In this document: positions 46,498-56,866 of the stretch, piece by piece
Layout of the letters: every line of letters starts with the position of its first letter
Numbering within the stretch: the stretch's first letter is position 1
Origin: Prevotella sp.
Lineage (GTDB): Bacteria > Bacteroidota > Bacteroidia > Bacteroidales > Bacteroidaceae
Reading direction: 5' to 3'
DNA length: 64,000 nt
Assembly: GCA_016291005.1 (NCBI GenBank)
Contig: JAEEVT010000003.1
Span: forward strand, 1 to 64,000
Made by a program: the position numbers and the translations under genes
The notes under the pieces: generated by a model
Database searches by the model: none
The model's input: the letters and a program-made list of their open reading frames with translations, nothing else
Told to the model about the DNA's origin: nothing

Positions 46498-49400
46498 TTA
46501 GGGTTTGGGAGTTGTACGGCCATGAGTGGTATCGATGTGCCACCTTGTGCAGTACTTCTGAGAACCCCACTCGTAGAAGATAGTGATCGGGATGAGTACA
46601 TCGAACTCAGTCACGTTGTCACCATTGTTCTCGTAGTAGATAGAACCGAAGCGAGACAGTCTGCTCTCATTACGTGGGCTGATACCCATGTACTGCTCGA
46701 TAGCGCTCTCCTGAGAAGCAGGTACATACTGCCAGAGCTTCCAGTCGTCTGCAGGAGCGACACCCTGGATGCGGTTACCCTTCTGATCCCATCCGAGACC
46801 GAAGATGTGGTATGCCTGATCCATGTACGGCTCACCGACGAACAGACGAACCTGTGTAGAGATGGTGCTCATCTTCACGAACTTCTCCGGATCAGTCTGA
46901 TGCATGTTGGTCCAGATATTGCTCGGATCCATGTCAACACCGATACCCTTCACATTGTAGTAACCCCAGAACCACCAGTGGTTGTCATACATGTAACCCT
47001 GATGTGTCTTGTCACCACGCCAATCGAAGAGCTTCAGGTAGTCGAGCAGATAGATCGTGTTCTCACCTGTGTTAGCATCCAGAGCAGCAGGAATCTTAGT
47101 CAGATCGAGGTTGATAGGACGCTCCCAAGATGCGATGAACGTAGCAAGCGGAGTGTACTTGTGAGGATCTGCAGGTGCTGCAATGTACTTAGTGAGACCA
47201 TTTGCAGTGCACTCGAACTCATAGACGTCACCATCAGTTACATGGAATCCAGTCTGAAGTGCATCGTCAAGAGCCTTATTGTACTCGTCGTGCTTCTCCT
47301 GCTCAACATACAGAGCAACATCGCAACCATTGTTAGCAACAACACCAACCCAAGCACGGAGCTGCTTGTTGATGAACTCACGCTCATGCTCGAAGTCGCA
47401 GCCAATAACTTGCTCATTGGCATCACGCTTAACAGGATAACCCAGAGCGTTCAGGACGTCGTAAGCAACGAGGTTCTCAATAGCATTACCAGCTTCAACA
47501 TCAGCAGCAGTTGCACCGATAGGCAAATAGTGAATCAGCTCGAACGAACCAGCCTTTGTATAAGTAGAAGGATCCTTCTCATACTGCTCGTACTTCACGA
47601 ACTTAGCAATAGGAGTATACTCACCAGTCTTCAGGTTCTTAGCATACAGGATAGTGTCGTTGAATACACCGTCGTTGTACTTGATAGCACACTTCTGGAG
47701 AATGCCCTTCAGGTCAGCGTCAGTCTTAACGTCAGCCTTGTCGTAGCTGGGATCCCAAATGTGACCCATGTGAGTATCCTTGATATCAACAATGTGCTTG
47801 TGGAAATTGACATCAGTCTGCATCTTAGGATAAGTGTGCTTCGGAGTTCCAATGTGATCATTGTCCCACCACTCAGAATTGTTAAGCTTCATGTTAACAT
47901 ACTTATCGGGAGCAATCTGGCGCATACCACCCTTGTTCTGCTGGTTGCCACCAATTACAGACATGTTACCAGTCTGCCAGTGGATGTAACCTGCATCAGG
48001 ATTCTGGTTAATGTTATTAACATTGTAAGTATCCCATGCTACACCATTACGATAGTCACCACGCTTAGAGAAGCTGCTGCCGAACTCAGTCAGGCTATAG
48101 CTGCTGGTCTTCTCAGGAACGTACTTACAGAACAGCATGTTCCAAGTGTCAACGTTACGGTAGTTGTGAACCTTACCATCGAGAGATGCAGGAATACCGA
48201 ATACACGGTTCTGGGGAACGGTCAACTCAACGTATGCCTTGCTATCAGCGTTCGGCATTGCAGCAGCATCACCATTCTGAGGAGTAATGATGTACTCAGC
48301 CAGACATACACTACCCGGCTTCTTGTAACCGTCGATCATAGTCTTAGCAGTGATCTTGTAGTTCTTCGGAGCGAAGAAGTACTTAGCATGACCGCAATAA
48401 ACATCCCTAGGACCTTCAGTCTTAGTCAGAGTGAACTTGTTCGTAATAAGCGTAGAGCTCATCTGGTTAGTCCAACGCTCATCCTTAATAGTGCTGACAG
48501 CGGCATTACCCGGAGCCATGATGTCGAAGATAACACCTGACCAACCACCCTGCGGTGTATAGCTAACACCAGTACCATTCTGGTAGTTGAACCAGTAGTT
48601 GTTGTTCTTCTCCTTATAGCTGTAAGCATAAGCCTCACGTCTCAGGTTCAAGGTCATCTTAACCCACAGATAAGGATACGGTGAGCTATAATTGTTGACC
48701 TCACGACCACGGTGAGCATACTCATAATCGACGTCCTTAGCAGCAAATGCGAACCAACGGGTAACCTTTACGCCAGGACCACCAGGCAGAGCATCGGGAT
48801 TGTCATGAGTCAGGTACTCAATTTCCTCCTCAGACAGAGTCCAAGAGAAGATGTGGTTAGTTGTACCTTCACCATTCGGGTAGTAAACAGCGTTACCGAG
48901 GTCATCATTCTCGAACTTGTTGCTGGTTTCAGGAGCAGCGAAGCCACGCTCGGGAGGAGTACCACCATTACCATAGATATCAGTACCGAAGTTGAAGAGC
49001 TTCAGCTCATAACCACGCATGTGAGTATCACGAACACCAGGAATGAATACCTGATAAGCCATCGGAGTCACATACTTCTTATCGTTGTCGTCAACAACAG
49101 CGTTACCTTCCTTACATACTGCCCAGAAGTAATCGTCGAACGACAGAATCTCCATACCGGTATTGTCAACAGAAGGATCAATCTTGAAGCGTCCCTGGAG
49201 AGCATCCTGCAGGATGTACTTAGAGAATTCAGCCCATGTTGTGAAGTTGCTAACAGGATCACAGAGGTTGAAGTTCTTGTCATACTCAGGATAACCAGTG
49301 ATGTTCAGGTTCAGCGGAGTGTAGTTGATGTGGAGCAGAATGTAACCATCGAGCAACACGTCACCCTGCTCGTTCTTCAGCATAACGCGAACCAGCGGCT

Positions 49401-51738
49401 CACGGTCAACAGAAGTGGTTGAACGAGTATTGATGGGATAGCCCTGAGCGTCAACGCTCTTAGCGATAACGATACCAGTCTGGTCGGTAGTCATGTTCCA
49501 ACCATCAATACGCTTGTCGGTACCTTCTTCCATACCATCACACCAGCTCTTGAACGAAGCATAACGAGAATCGCGAGTACCGTTAGTACTGTTCAGGTAG
49601 TCAACAAATTCAAACTCGTAGTGCAGACCCCAAGCAGCCTCGTCACCATAGTGCAGAACACCAAGGTCATAAGACAGCGGGTTGTAGATACCAGGAATCA
49701 GCTCGCGCTTCTTCAGGTTCTCACGCAGATAGTGTACACCGAGATAAGGACGCAGGTCAATACCCTCGGCATCCTGACACATCAGCTCAAGAGAAGCACC
49801 ATCGGGATCAGCCAGAGCTTCCTGAGGAGTATCCCAGATGTGAATACGGTTGTTGTAACAGTTGTTGTTCTCATCGAGAGCCCAACCTTCCTCATCACCG
49901 ATACGTGTGCCATCACCACCGTGGAAGTGGTTAATCTTCGGCTCAATGTACATGGGCTTCTTGTCCCAGATCAGACCTTCGAGCATCACGTGAGTAGGAA
50001 CAATCAGAGCATAGTCTGAAGTAATCTTCTCGTCAGAGCTAGCCTTCATCTGCAGAGCAACGGTGTTGTCTGTGTTGTTACCACCCTGATAATCATAGCG
50101 AGTCCAGCCGTACCAAGAACCATAGAGAGCATCACCCTCCCAATACTTGTTGACAGCACCATTGTATTCGTCGTTGTTAGCATAAGGACCAGCAGGATCA
50201 TTAGGAAGATCACACTGAGTGTCAGTGTTACCGGTATGCATCTCATGACCACCAGTAGTACCAGACTGATTCTCAGGATAGCTAACGTTACTGTTAGTAT
50301 TACCGTTCGGGTTGATAGTCTCGTCGGTAGGCCATGGAGCCAGACGATCGGGATGCTCAATCTGAATACCTACGTAAACAATACCAGTACCATCCTTGCG
50401 GAATACCTGCTTGTTGGGAACACCAAGGCTGGTGCGCCAAGAAGTCTGCTTGTAAATCTTGAAGAACTCTGCAGGAGAAGTAATATTCAGCTTAGCAGCA
50501 GCAGCACGAGTGTTGTAGTAAACTACATCGGGCTCCAGAACATTGAATGCAGGAGCATTAGCAGTGTAGTCAACAGAAGCGCTTGACGGATTCAGGTGAT
50601 ACTCAACCTCCCAAGCGGGACCATAGATCCACTCATCAGCAGCCCAAGTAGGCTCATAATACCAAATGCGATGATCAGGATCAGCATCAGCAGCACCGCG
50701 CACATACTTACGGATAATCTGGTTACCAGTAGAAGTACCATCATAGTACAGCTGACGACCGAGAGAGTTGGGATAGAAGTCACCCTGTCTGGTATACTTC
50801 TGGATATCCGAACTCTTCTGGGTGTAAGAATTACCCTCGGGGAAAGAGATGTCCTGACGTGTCTGCTCATCAACTGCAGGAGCTTTCTCAGCAGTGTGAT
50901 GAGAGATATTCAGCCAATTCTCAGGAATACGTTGCCATACATGAATGGTGTCACCAATCCAAGGATACTCGATGCTCTCAATACCGTCAAGGTAGAGATG
51001 AGGAACGAATACCATAGCCTTGAGGTCAGAAGACAGAGAGATGGTAACCATCTTCAGGTCGCCCTCGCCGCCCTGTACACCATACAGATACAGATACTCG
51101 TCAGTCTTAACAGCGGTAATCACGTTAGAAGGAGTGTCCGTGCTAACAGTGAACTTAATGGTGGTGTGCTGAACGAATACACCGTCCTTGTACAGGTCGA
51201 AGCAACCAGTCTCTGAGTTGGGCACGTAGTAGATACCCTCACCAGCGTTAGTTCCAGGCTCGCCCTTAGTACCAAGAGCATAGTACTCGGTCTTTACACC
51301 GTCACGATACCAATAACCGTCGGTACCGATTTCCCATACGGTACCGTCCTTGCCAACGACGCCGGGATCACCCTTGTCACCCTTGTCGCCCTTGTCGCCC
51401 TTAGCGCCAGTTGCGCCAGTTGCGCCAGTTGCACCAGTAGCACCGGTATCACCCTTGTCGCCCTTTTCGCCCTTGGCACCGTTTACGATGTCATAGGACT
51501 GATCGTTGCTCAAGGTGATTCTGATACCGCCAGTACCGTCTGTCAGCTTAGTCACGCTCTTGATAACAGCGCCATTGTTGATGGCAGTCTGAATGTCGTT
51601 GAGCGATTTCTTCAGCTGATCGATCTGAGCCTGCAAGTCCTTGATGTCGTCATCGTAGTCCTTACAAGACACAAACGAACTTGTGGCAGCAAAGAACATT
51701 GCTACCATAAGCATTGCACTCAAAATCTTTTTGTTCAT
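46498..51738 (-). CDS. Giant surface lipoprotein with PL29/DUF4988-like N-terminus, coiled coil and collagen-like repeats
   Basis: 1746 aa; lipobox SFVSC followed by KDYDDD; DLQAQIDQLKKSLNDIQTAIN coiled coil; GAKGEKGDKGDTGATGATGATGATGAKGDKGDKGDKGDPGVVGKDG. Confidence 0.88.
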   Translation of the reverse strand: MNKKILSAMLMVAMFFAATSSFVSCKDYDDDIKDLQAQIDQLKKSLNDIQTAINNGAVIKSVTKLTDGTGGIRITLSNDQSYDIVNGAKGEKGDKGDTGATGATGATGATGAKGDKGDKGDKGDPGVVGKDGTVWEIGTDGYWYRDGVKTEYYALGTKGEPGTNAGEGIYYVPNSETGCFDLYKDGVFVQHTTIKFTVSTDTPSNVITAVKTDEYLYLYGVQGGEGDLKMVTISLSSDLKAMVFVPHLYLDGIESIEYPWIGDTIHVWQRIPENWLNISHHTAEKAPAVDEQTRQDISFPEGNSYTQKSSDIQKYTRQGDFYPNSLGRQLYYDGTSTGNQIIRKYVRGAADADPDHRIWYYEPTWAADEWIYGPAWEVEYHLNPSSASVDYTANAPAFNVLEPDVVYYNTRAAAAKLNITSPAEFFKIYKQTSWRTSLGVPNKQVFRKDGTGIVYVGIQIEHPDRLAPWPTDETINPNGNTNSNVSYPENQSGTTGGHEMHTGNTDTQCDLPNDPAGPYANNDEYNGAVNKYWEGDALYGSWYGWTRYDYQGGNNTDNTVALQMKASSDEKITSDYALIVPTHVMLEGLIWDKKPMYIEPKINHFHGGDGTRIGDEEGWALDENNNCYNNRIHIWDTPQEALADPDGASLELMCQDAEGIDLRPYLGVHYLRENLKKRELIPGIYNPLSYDLGVLHYGDEAAWGLHYEFEFVDYLNSTNGTRDSRYASFKSWCDGMEEGTDKRIDGWNMTTDQTGIVIAKSVDAQGYPINTRSTTSVDREPLVRVMLKNEQGDVLLDGYILLHINYTPLNLNITGYPEYDKNFNLCDPVSNFTTWAEFSKYILQDALQGRFKIDPSVDNTGMEILSFDDYFWAVCKEGNAVVDDNDKKYVTPMAYQVFIPGVRDTHMRGYELKLFNFGTDIYGNGGTPPERGFAAPETSNKFENDDLGNAVYYPNGEGTTNHIFSWTLSEEEIEYLTHDNPDALPGGPGVKVTRWFAFAAKDVDYEYAHRGREVNNYSSPYPYLWVKMTLNLRREAYAYSYKEKNNNYWFNYQNGTGVSYTPQGGWSGVIFDIMAPGNAAVSTIKDERWTNQMSSTLITNKFTLTKTEGPRDVYCGHAKYFFAPKNYKITAKTMIDGYKKPGSVCLAEYIITPQNGDAAAMPNADSKAYVELTVPQNRVFGIPASLDGKVHNYRNVDTWNMLFCKYVPEKTSSYSLTEFGSSFSKRGDYRNGVAWDTYNVNNINQNPDAGYIHWQTGNMSVIGGNQQNKGGMRQIAPDKYVNMKLNNSEWWDNDHIGTPKHTYPKMQTDVNFHKHIVDIKDTHMGHIWDPSYDKADVKTDADLKGILQKCAIKYNDGVFNDTILYAKNLKTGEYTPIAKFVKYEQYEKDPSTYTKAGSFELIHYLPIGATAADVEAGNAIENLVAYDVLNALGYPVKRDANEQVIGCDFEHEREFINKQLRAWVGVVANNGCDVALYVEQEKHDEYNKALDDALQTGFHVTDGDVYEFECTANGLTKYIAAPADPHKYTPLATFIASWERPINLDLTKIPAALDANTGENTIYLLDYLKLFDWRGDKTHQGYMYDNHWWFWGYYNVKGIGVDMDPSNIWTNMHQTDPEKFVKMSTISTQVRLFVGEPYMDQAYHIFGLGWDQKGNRIQGVAPADDWKLWQYVPASQESAIEQYMGISPRNESRLSRFGSIYYENNGDNVTEFDVLIPITIFYEWGSQKYCTRWHIDTTHGRTTPKP
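51345..51480. repeat. Collagen-like Gly-X-Y coding repeat
   Basis: Tandem 9-bp units such as CCCTTGTCG/CCCTTGTCA and GCGCCAGTT within the lipoprotein gene. Confidence 0.92.
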
Positions 51739-51837
51739 ACGATTTGAATTTAATTAATTAATAAAAAAAGAAGTTATATACTCTATTCTCTCACAGTTTT
51801 TAGACGCATCTCCCCCAAGGAGCCACGTTTTTGGGTG

Positions 51838-51845
51838 CAAATATA
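51838..51845 (-). promoter_or_regulatory. Bacteroidota -7 element (TATATTTG)
   Basis: CAAATATA on + strand upstream of the 51738 start. Confidence 0.45.
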
Positions 51846-52086
51846 GGCATTAATTTGATAACTTGCAAGGATTTTTGCACATTTTTTTAAAAAAGTGCCG
51901 AAAAAAATGACTTTTTTGGGGTTTTGAGGTGTAAAAGGGCCATTTTTGAGCCAATTTTTTGTTTTTTTTAATAGAATCGCTTGCATTTGCTTTTAATTTA
52001 CCAAATTTTCACTATACCTTATTTATATATATAAAAAGGCGAAGGCCTCAAGTTACGAGTTGACGGTCGGCACTCACCACCGTCTG

Positions 52087-52135
52087 GTTTCAAGTTTTAT
52101 GTTTCACGTTTCATGTTTAAAGTTCAAAGTTCAAA
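52087..52135. repeat. Degenerate heptamer array (7 units)
   Basis: GTTTCAA GTTTTAT GTTTCAC GTTTCAT GTTTAAA GTTCAAA GTTCAAA. Confidence 0.9.
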
Positions 52136-52162
52136 TGAAAGGCGGGGCACTGCTGCTCCGCC

Positions 52163-52247
52163 TGGTACCCAGACCCGGGCTCGAACCGGGATGGGTTTCC
52201 CCACTGGTGTTTGAGACCAGCGCGTCTACCGATTCCGCCATCTGGGC
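52163..52247 (-). tRNA. tRNA-Leu (anticodon CAA)
   Basis: Minus strand GCCCAGATGGCGGAATCGGTAGACGCGCTGGTCTCAAACACCAGTGGGGAAACCCATCCCGGTTCGAGCCCGGGTCTGGGTACCA; anticodon loop CTCAAAC; encoded CCA. Confidence 0.95.
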
Positions 52248-52386
52248 TTTTGCGGGTGCAAAATTACAAATAAAAATTAAGAAAGAAGAAGGAACCATGA
52301 AGAATTTTAAAAAAAAATGTCTTTTTTTGTCTGATAAGGATTTTTTTCGTAACTTCGTAGGCGATTTAGGAATTAAGAGTTAACAT

Positions 52387-53517
52387 ATGGAGCCAAACAA
52401 CCAAAACTATTGTGTCATCTTGGCAGGAGGTAAGGGAAGAAGGCTTTGGCCTTGCAGTCGTGAGAAATGTCCGAAGCAGTTTGTCGACTTCTTCGGTGTG
52501 GGTCGCACCCAGCTACAGCAAACCTTCGACCGCTTTACCCGCATACTTCCGAAAGAGAATATATTTGTTTGTACGAACCGTGAGTACGCACCGATTGTTC
52601 GCGAGCAGTTAGCAGACCTTCACGAAGAGAATCTGATGGTGGAGCCCGTTAACCGTGGCACTGCACCGAGTGTGGCATGGGCCAACATGCGTATCTGCCG
52701 GAGAAACCCTCAGGGCAATGTGGTGATAACCCCTTCTGACCAGTTTGTGTTGAACGAGGATGCCTTCTACCGGAACATGGAAGAGGCCCTCATGTTTGTA
52801 TCGTGCCACGACATGCTGTTAGCCTTGGGTGTTACCCCTACCCGTCCAGAGCCTGGCTACGGTTACATTCAAAAAGGCGAAGAGATTCCACGCAGCGAAG
52901 CTTCGGAGGTGATAGGAATGGCAGACGCTAAGCCCAACGTCTTTCAGGTACAGTCGTTTGCCGAGAAGCCAGAACGTCAGTTTGCACAGATGTTCATGGA
53001 CTCTGGGGAATTTTTGTGGAACACAGGAGTGATTCTCTCCAACGCCAATTACCTACGCGACTGTTTCCGCCAGCTGTTTCCCGATGTGCCCTACCGCTTC
53101 GAGGAAAATCTGACGGATTACACTATTGAGCAGGAGATGGCCTTCGTGAATGAGCATTACCCAGCCTACCCGAACCTCAGTATCGACCAAGGCGTTCTTG
53201 AACATTGCGAGAACGTCTGTGTGATGCGATGCGACTTCGGCTGGGCCGACCTTGGCACATGGCATGCCATCTACGAATGTAAGAGTAAGGCAGAGGGCGA
53301 CAATGTCGTGGTTGACTCAGAGGTGATGCTTGAGGATTCGCACAACAACGTCATCAAGTTGCCGAAGGGCCGACTTGGCGTCATCAATGGTCTGGACGGG
53401 TACATTGTCGCCGAAGAAGGCAATGTACTGCTGATTTGTAAGAAGGGCGACTCGTCGGCACTGGTGCGCAAATACGTCAATGAGGTCAAGATGAAATACG
53501 GAGAAGAGTATGTATAG
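52387..53517 (+). CDS. Mannose-1-phosphate guanylyltransferase
   Basis: 376 aa; VILAGGKGRRLWPCSREKCPKQF, TPSDQFV, FGWADLGTWHAIYE, SFAEKPERQFAQMFMDSGEFLWNTGVI. Confidence 0.94.
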   Translation: MEPNNQNYCVILAGGKGRRLWPCSREKCPKQFVDFFGVGRTQLQQTFDRFTRILPKENIFVCTNREYAPIVREQLADLHEENLMVEPVNRGTAPSVAWANMRICRRNPQGNVVITPSDQFVLNEDAFYRNMEEALMFVSCHDMLLALGVTPTRPEPGYGYIQKGEEIPRSEASEVIGMADAKPNVFQVQSFAEKPERQFAQMFMDSGEFLWNTGVILSNANYLRDCFRQLFPDVPYRFEENLTDYTIEQEMAFVNEHYPAYPNLSIDQGVLEHCENVCVMRCDFGWADLGTWHAIYECKSKAEGDNVVVDSEVMLEDSHNNVIKLPKGRLGVINGLDGYIVAEEGNVLLICKKGDSSALVRKYVNEVKMKYGEEYV

Positions 53518-53525
53518 AATTTGGA

Positions 53526-53590
53526 GTTAAGAATTACGAATTAAGAATTATCGGCTTGCCGATTAAGAATTATAAATTTAGAATTAAAGA
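53526..53590. repeat. Composite element copy 1: TTAAGAA-type heptamers plus ATCGGC-TT-GCCGAT hairpin
   Basis: TTAAGAATTACGAATTAAGAATTATCGGCTTGCCGATTAAGAATTATAAATTTAGAATTAAAG. Confidence 0.85.
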
Positions 53591-53603
53591 TTAATCATCA
53601 ACC

Positions 53604-54767
53604 ATGGTTGTCGGGCTGGATGCGAAACGTATTGTCAAGAATGGCACAGGACTTGGAAGCTACGGGCGAACGCTCGTCAACGACCTGATACGGCGGAACA
53701 ACGGAGAACTGGACCTTCGGCTATATGCACCCGACGAGGGACGCGCCGAGTTGCAGGGACAGGTTTTGGAGGGTGCAACGTGGTGCTATGCTGACCGCCG
53801 AGGGGAAACTTCGGTGCACGATCCTGGACAACAGAAGGAACACACGAGGCACAGCGGGCTTTGGAAGGCCTGGTGGCGGACACGGGGAATCATCAAAGAT
53901 CTTCAGCGGGACGGTGTACAGGTATATCACGGTCTATCTGGTGAATTGCCTATCGGCCTGCGAAAGGCCGGCATCCAAGGCGTGGTGACAATCCACGACC
54001 TGATATTCCTACGGCATCCAGAATACTACCATTGGATAGACACGAAGCTGTACGCATGGAAGTTCCGCCAAACGCTACGCGAGGCAGACCACATCATCGC
54101 TATTAGCGAACGCACCCGGCAAGACATCATAGAATTAGGCGGCGAGGAATATGCCGATCGTATCAGCGTCATTTACCAGAGTTTTGCACCCAGGTTCTCC
54201 ACAGAGGTCTCGGCAGCGAAAAAAGCCGAAGTCCGCGAACGCTACGGCCTGCCGATGCGCTTTGTGCTAAACGTCGGGACGATTGAACGGCGCAAGAACC
54301 TGTTATTACCTGCTGAAGCGATAGACCTGCTGCCGCAAGACCTGCACTTAGTGGCCGTAGGCAGACAAACCGATTATGTCAGGGAGTTGCCCCAAAGCGA
54401 GCGTCTCCACCTGTTGAGTGGTGTGCCTGACGAAGATCTGGCAGCCATCTATGCTTTGGCAGAGGTCTTCGTGTACCCATCACGTTACGAAGGTTTCGGC
54501 ATACCCATTATAGAGGCTATTGCCGCCGGTTTACCCGTAGTGGCATGTACGGGGTCATGCTTAGAAGAAGCTGGAGGTCCGAACAGCCTTTATGTGAACC
54601 CTGACAATGCGATAGACATGGCGGAAGCCATCAAGATGTCGATGAAAGGAGCACGCAACCGCGAAGAGCGCATCCTCAAGAGCCGAGATTATATCCGCCG
54701 TTTCGAAGGGAAGGATGTTGCCGGGCAGGTAATGGAGGTTTACAAGGAGTTAAGAGTTAAGAATTAA
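53604..54767 (+). CDS. Glycosyltransferase family 4 protein
   Basis: 387 aa; VLNVGTIERRKNLLLPAEAIDLL, VFVYPSRYEGFGIPIIEAIAAGLPVVACTGSCLEEAGG. Confidence 0.93.
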   Translation: MVVGLDAKRIVKNGTGLGSYGRTLVNDLIRRNNGELDLRLYAPDEGRAELQGQVLEGATWCYADRRGETSVHDPGQQKEHTRHSGLWKAWWRTRGIIKDLQRDGVQVYHGLSGELPIGLRKAGIQGVVTIHDLIFLRHPEYYHWIDTKLYAWKFRQTLREADHIIAISERTRQDIIELGGEEYADRISVIYQSFAPRFSTEVSAAKKAEVRERYGLPMRFVLNVGTIERRKNLLLPAEAIDLLPQDLHLVAVGRQTDYVRELPQSERLHLLSGVPDEDLAAIYALAEVFVYPSRYEGFGIPIIEAIAAGLPVVACTGSCLEEAGGPNSLYVNPDNAIDMAEAIKMSMKGARNREERILKSRDYIRRFEGKDVAGQVMEVYKELRVKN

Positions 54768-54819
54768 GAGTTAAGAGTTGTCGGCTACGCCGATTAAGAA
54801 TTGAGAGTTAAGAATTAAC
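54748..54819. repeat. Composite element copy 2: TTAAGAR heptamers plus TCGGC-TAC-GCCGA hairpin
   Basis: TTAAGAG TTAAGAA TTAAGAG TTAAGAG then TTGTCGGCTACGCCGATTAAGAATTGAGAGTTAAGAATTAA; overlaps the 3' end of the GT4 CDS. Confidence 0.88.
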
Positions 54820-54827
54820 CGTGAACG

Positions 54828-56849
54828 TTAGAATTTATAGGCGGCCTGAAGGGAAATATCGGTCTGGGAGGAACCGTCAATCTGTTGATAGCTGGAAGAG
54901 ATGACTGCTCGGTCAAAGTAGTCGGTGACACCCACCTTGGCTGAGAGGGTCAGACGACGCAGTTTAGCACTTGCCATAAAAGCATATCGGATGCCATGAC
55001 CATAATAGGCAGGAAAGGAGAAGTCATAGCGCACTGAACGCTCATACTGATAGAGGCGGCTGTCGTAGTCGTCACTACGGAACCATCCTACGTTGGCGTG
55101 CAGTTGCAGCCAACGGTAGTTCCAATCGAACTGCTGGCTTACCATGATGCCACGACTGTTAACCTGCCCCGACAGGATGGTGCCGTCAACCTGGGTCTGG
55201 AGACCAATCAAGCCAGTATAGCGGAAAAGCAGGCGGGAGCGATGTTCGTAGCGATTCTGAATGAACGTCTTGTCGTCATTGTCTTGTTGACGGATGCGAA
55301 ATCGGTATCGGCCTTCAAAATTACACCTATTTATATATACGCGCGCGAAGAGCAATGCATCAAGGGCATCGCTGGAGTCGCTGACACGGTAGCGTTTCCA
55401 TGGGAAATGAGCGTAATCGACATATCCTTGCAATGAGAATTTACGCGAAGGCGTCCATGTTGAGCCAACATACAGACCATGTTCGTTCTGGGTGGAAGAA
55501 CCCTCACCGAAACTCTGGGCATGGAAGGCCGTATAGCGCTTGTCGTAATAGCGATGCAAAGCCATCAACGTCACCTGCTCCGTAGCCCGCCAGCTGAAGA
55601 CGTTGAGCGTAGCAAGTGCGCCGTCAGCGTTAACAGCCGTCTCGCCTGAGAACGAAATGGCAGCATTGGTATAACCGTAGTCAAGAGAGGCATTACAGAA
55701 GTTCTTGCCCTCCTGGGCATAACGCCGATAGTCGCTTGATTTCTGCGGAAACAACGAGGGGTTGAAATGGGAATACACAAGGTTAAGGTTAAAATAGGTG
55801 AGGGACGAGGAGAACGACGAGGAGAGATCTCGGCGCGTGGAGCCAGAGGAGGGAGTAAGCGAGAGGCGTAGACCGAGGTCGGTAAGATGGGTATTATTCT
55901 TTTTGCCCATCTCAGTAGGGGTACGGTGGTAGCCATCGGTGACAATGGTTCGTGCCGTTCCGTCGCTGTTCAGGGTAGCGTCAAGCGGTCGGTATGATGC
56001 AAAAGCCGTCAAGTGCCAGCTGTCAGCCAGCCGGACCGTGGCTGCTGCGCCTCGGAGATAGTTCTGTGACGAGCGTGAAGCATGGGCTGTAAGCACATGG
56101 GAACTACGACCCATCGACTGCAGAGAAGCCAGTTTTCCTAAATAGAATCCCGTATTCATAACCAGTCCCATGCCCATCTGCACTCGGTACATACCCACAT
56201 TAAACTCTTCCAACCGCCCTATGTCACGCAACTGGAAATAATAGTTATAGTGGTCATAACCCAATTTATTGTCGTTGGAAAAGAAAGGTTCGCCCGCATC
56301 TTGCGCGGCAGTCAGACCAAATTTTATCTGGTTGTTATAGGTAAACTGGTAACGCAAATCGTGCCGATAAGGATAGCCCAAATAACCATCCTTATCACCC
56401 TTCCGCTCATAGCATGGAATCTTGCCTGACAGCATGATATTATGTTTGCCAAATTTCTTTACATTTTCAAGCGTCGGCCACACCTTTTTCGGGACTTCTT
56501 CGCCTGCTTCGACAAAGTGTTTAAGTAGCTCTCGAGTGTGATAATCGATGCTGGTCACCATGGTCAGTTCGTTCACGGAGCGAACAGGACCATAACGATA
56601 GACATAAGCCATGATATCTTCCACCTGACGAGCACTGAGAAACGGCAATTGTTCCAGCTGGTCACGCGTCATCTGATTCAGGTTTATTGGATGCTCGGCA
56701 ACGGCTTCTAACTCCTCCATGGTCTGTTCGACGTCAGTACCATCCAAATCCTCATTCATGATCCAGTCTTGAACAGTCTGACGCCAGTCTGACTGTGCAG
56801 CAACAGGAGCAGCAACAAGACAAAACAGGATGAGAACAAGGTACTTCAT
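54828..56849 (-). CDS. Helix-hairpin-helix domain outer membrane protein
   Basis: 673 aa, signal peptide; HPINLNQMTRDQLEQLPFLSARQVEDIMAYVYRYGPVRSVNEL (ComEA-like HhH) then beta-rich barrel-like region. Confidence 0.82.
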   Translation of the reverse strand: MKYLVLILFCLVAAPVAAQSDWRQTVQDWIMNEDLDGTDVEQTMEELEAVAEHPINLNQMTRDQLEQLPFLSARQVEDIMAYVYRYGPVRSVNELTMVTSIDYHTRELLKHFVEAGEEVPKKVWPTLENVKKFGKHNIMLSGKIPCYERKGDKDGYLGYPYRHDLRYQFTYNNQIKFGLTAAQDAGEPFFSNDNKLGYDHYNYYFQLRDIGRLEEFNVGMYRVQMGMGLVMNTGFYLGKLASLQSMGRSSHVLTAHASRSSQNYLRGAAATVRLADSWHLTAFASYRPLDATLNSDGTARTIVTDGYHRTPTEMGKKNNTHLTDLGLRLSLTPSSGSTRRDLSSSFSSSLTYFNLNLVYSHFNPSLFPQKSSDYRRYAQEGKNFCNASLDYGYTNAAISFSGETAVNADGALATLNVFSWRATEQVTLMALHRYYDKRYTAFHAQSFGEGSSTQNEHGLYVGSTWTPSRKFSLQGYVDYAHFPWKRYRVSDSSDALDALLFARVYINRCNFEGRYRFRIRQQDNDDKTFIQNRYEHRSRLLFRYTGLIGLQTQVDGTILSGQVNSRGIMVSQQFDWNYRWLQLHANVGWFRSDDYDSRLYQYERSVRYDFSFPAYYGHGIRYAFMASAKLRRLTLSAKVGVTDYFDRAVISSSYQQIDGSSQTDISLQAAYKF

Positions 56850-56866
56850 AGTTCGGGGGTATTTGC

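Noticed and set aside
46522-48540. 672-aa plus-strand ORF antisense to the giant lipoprotein
   Set aside because: Fully antisense to a well-supported CDS with lipobox and domains; the translation lacks recognisable domains and looks like a codon-bias shadow ORF.
51345-51480. Intergenic minisatellite interpretation of the 9-bp repeats
   Set aside because: They are in frame and encode collagen-like Gly-X-Y triplets in the lipoprotein.
52163-52247. tRNA-Leu as an integration hotspot with a nearby genomic island
   Set aside because: No integrase beside the tRNA and no duplicated tRNA 3' end noticed in the window.
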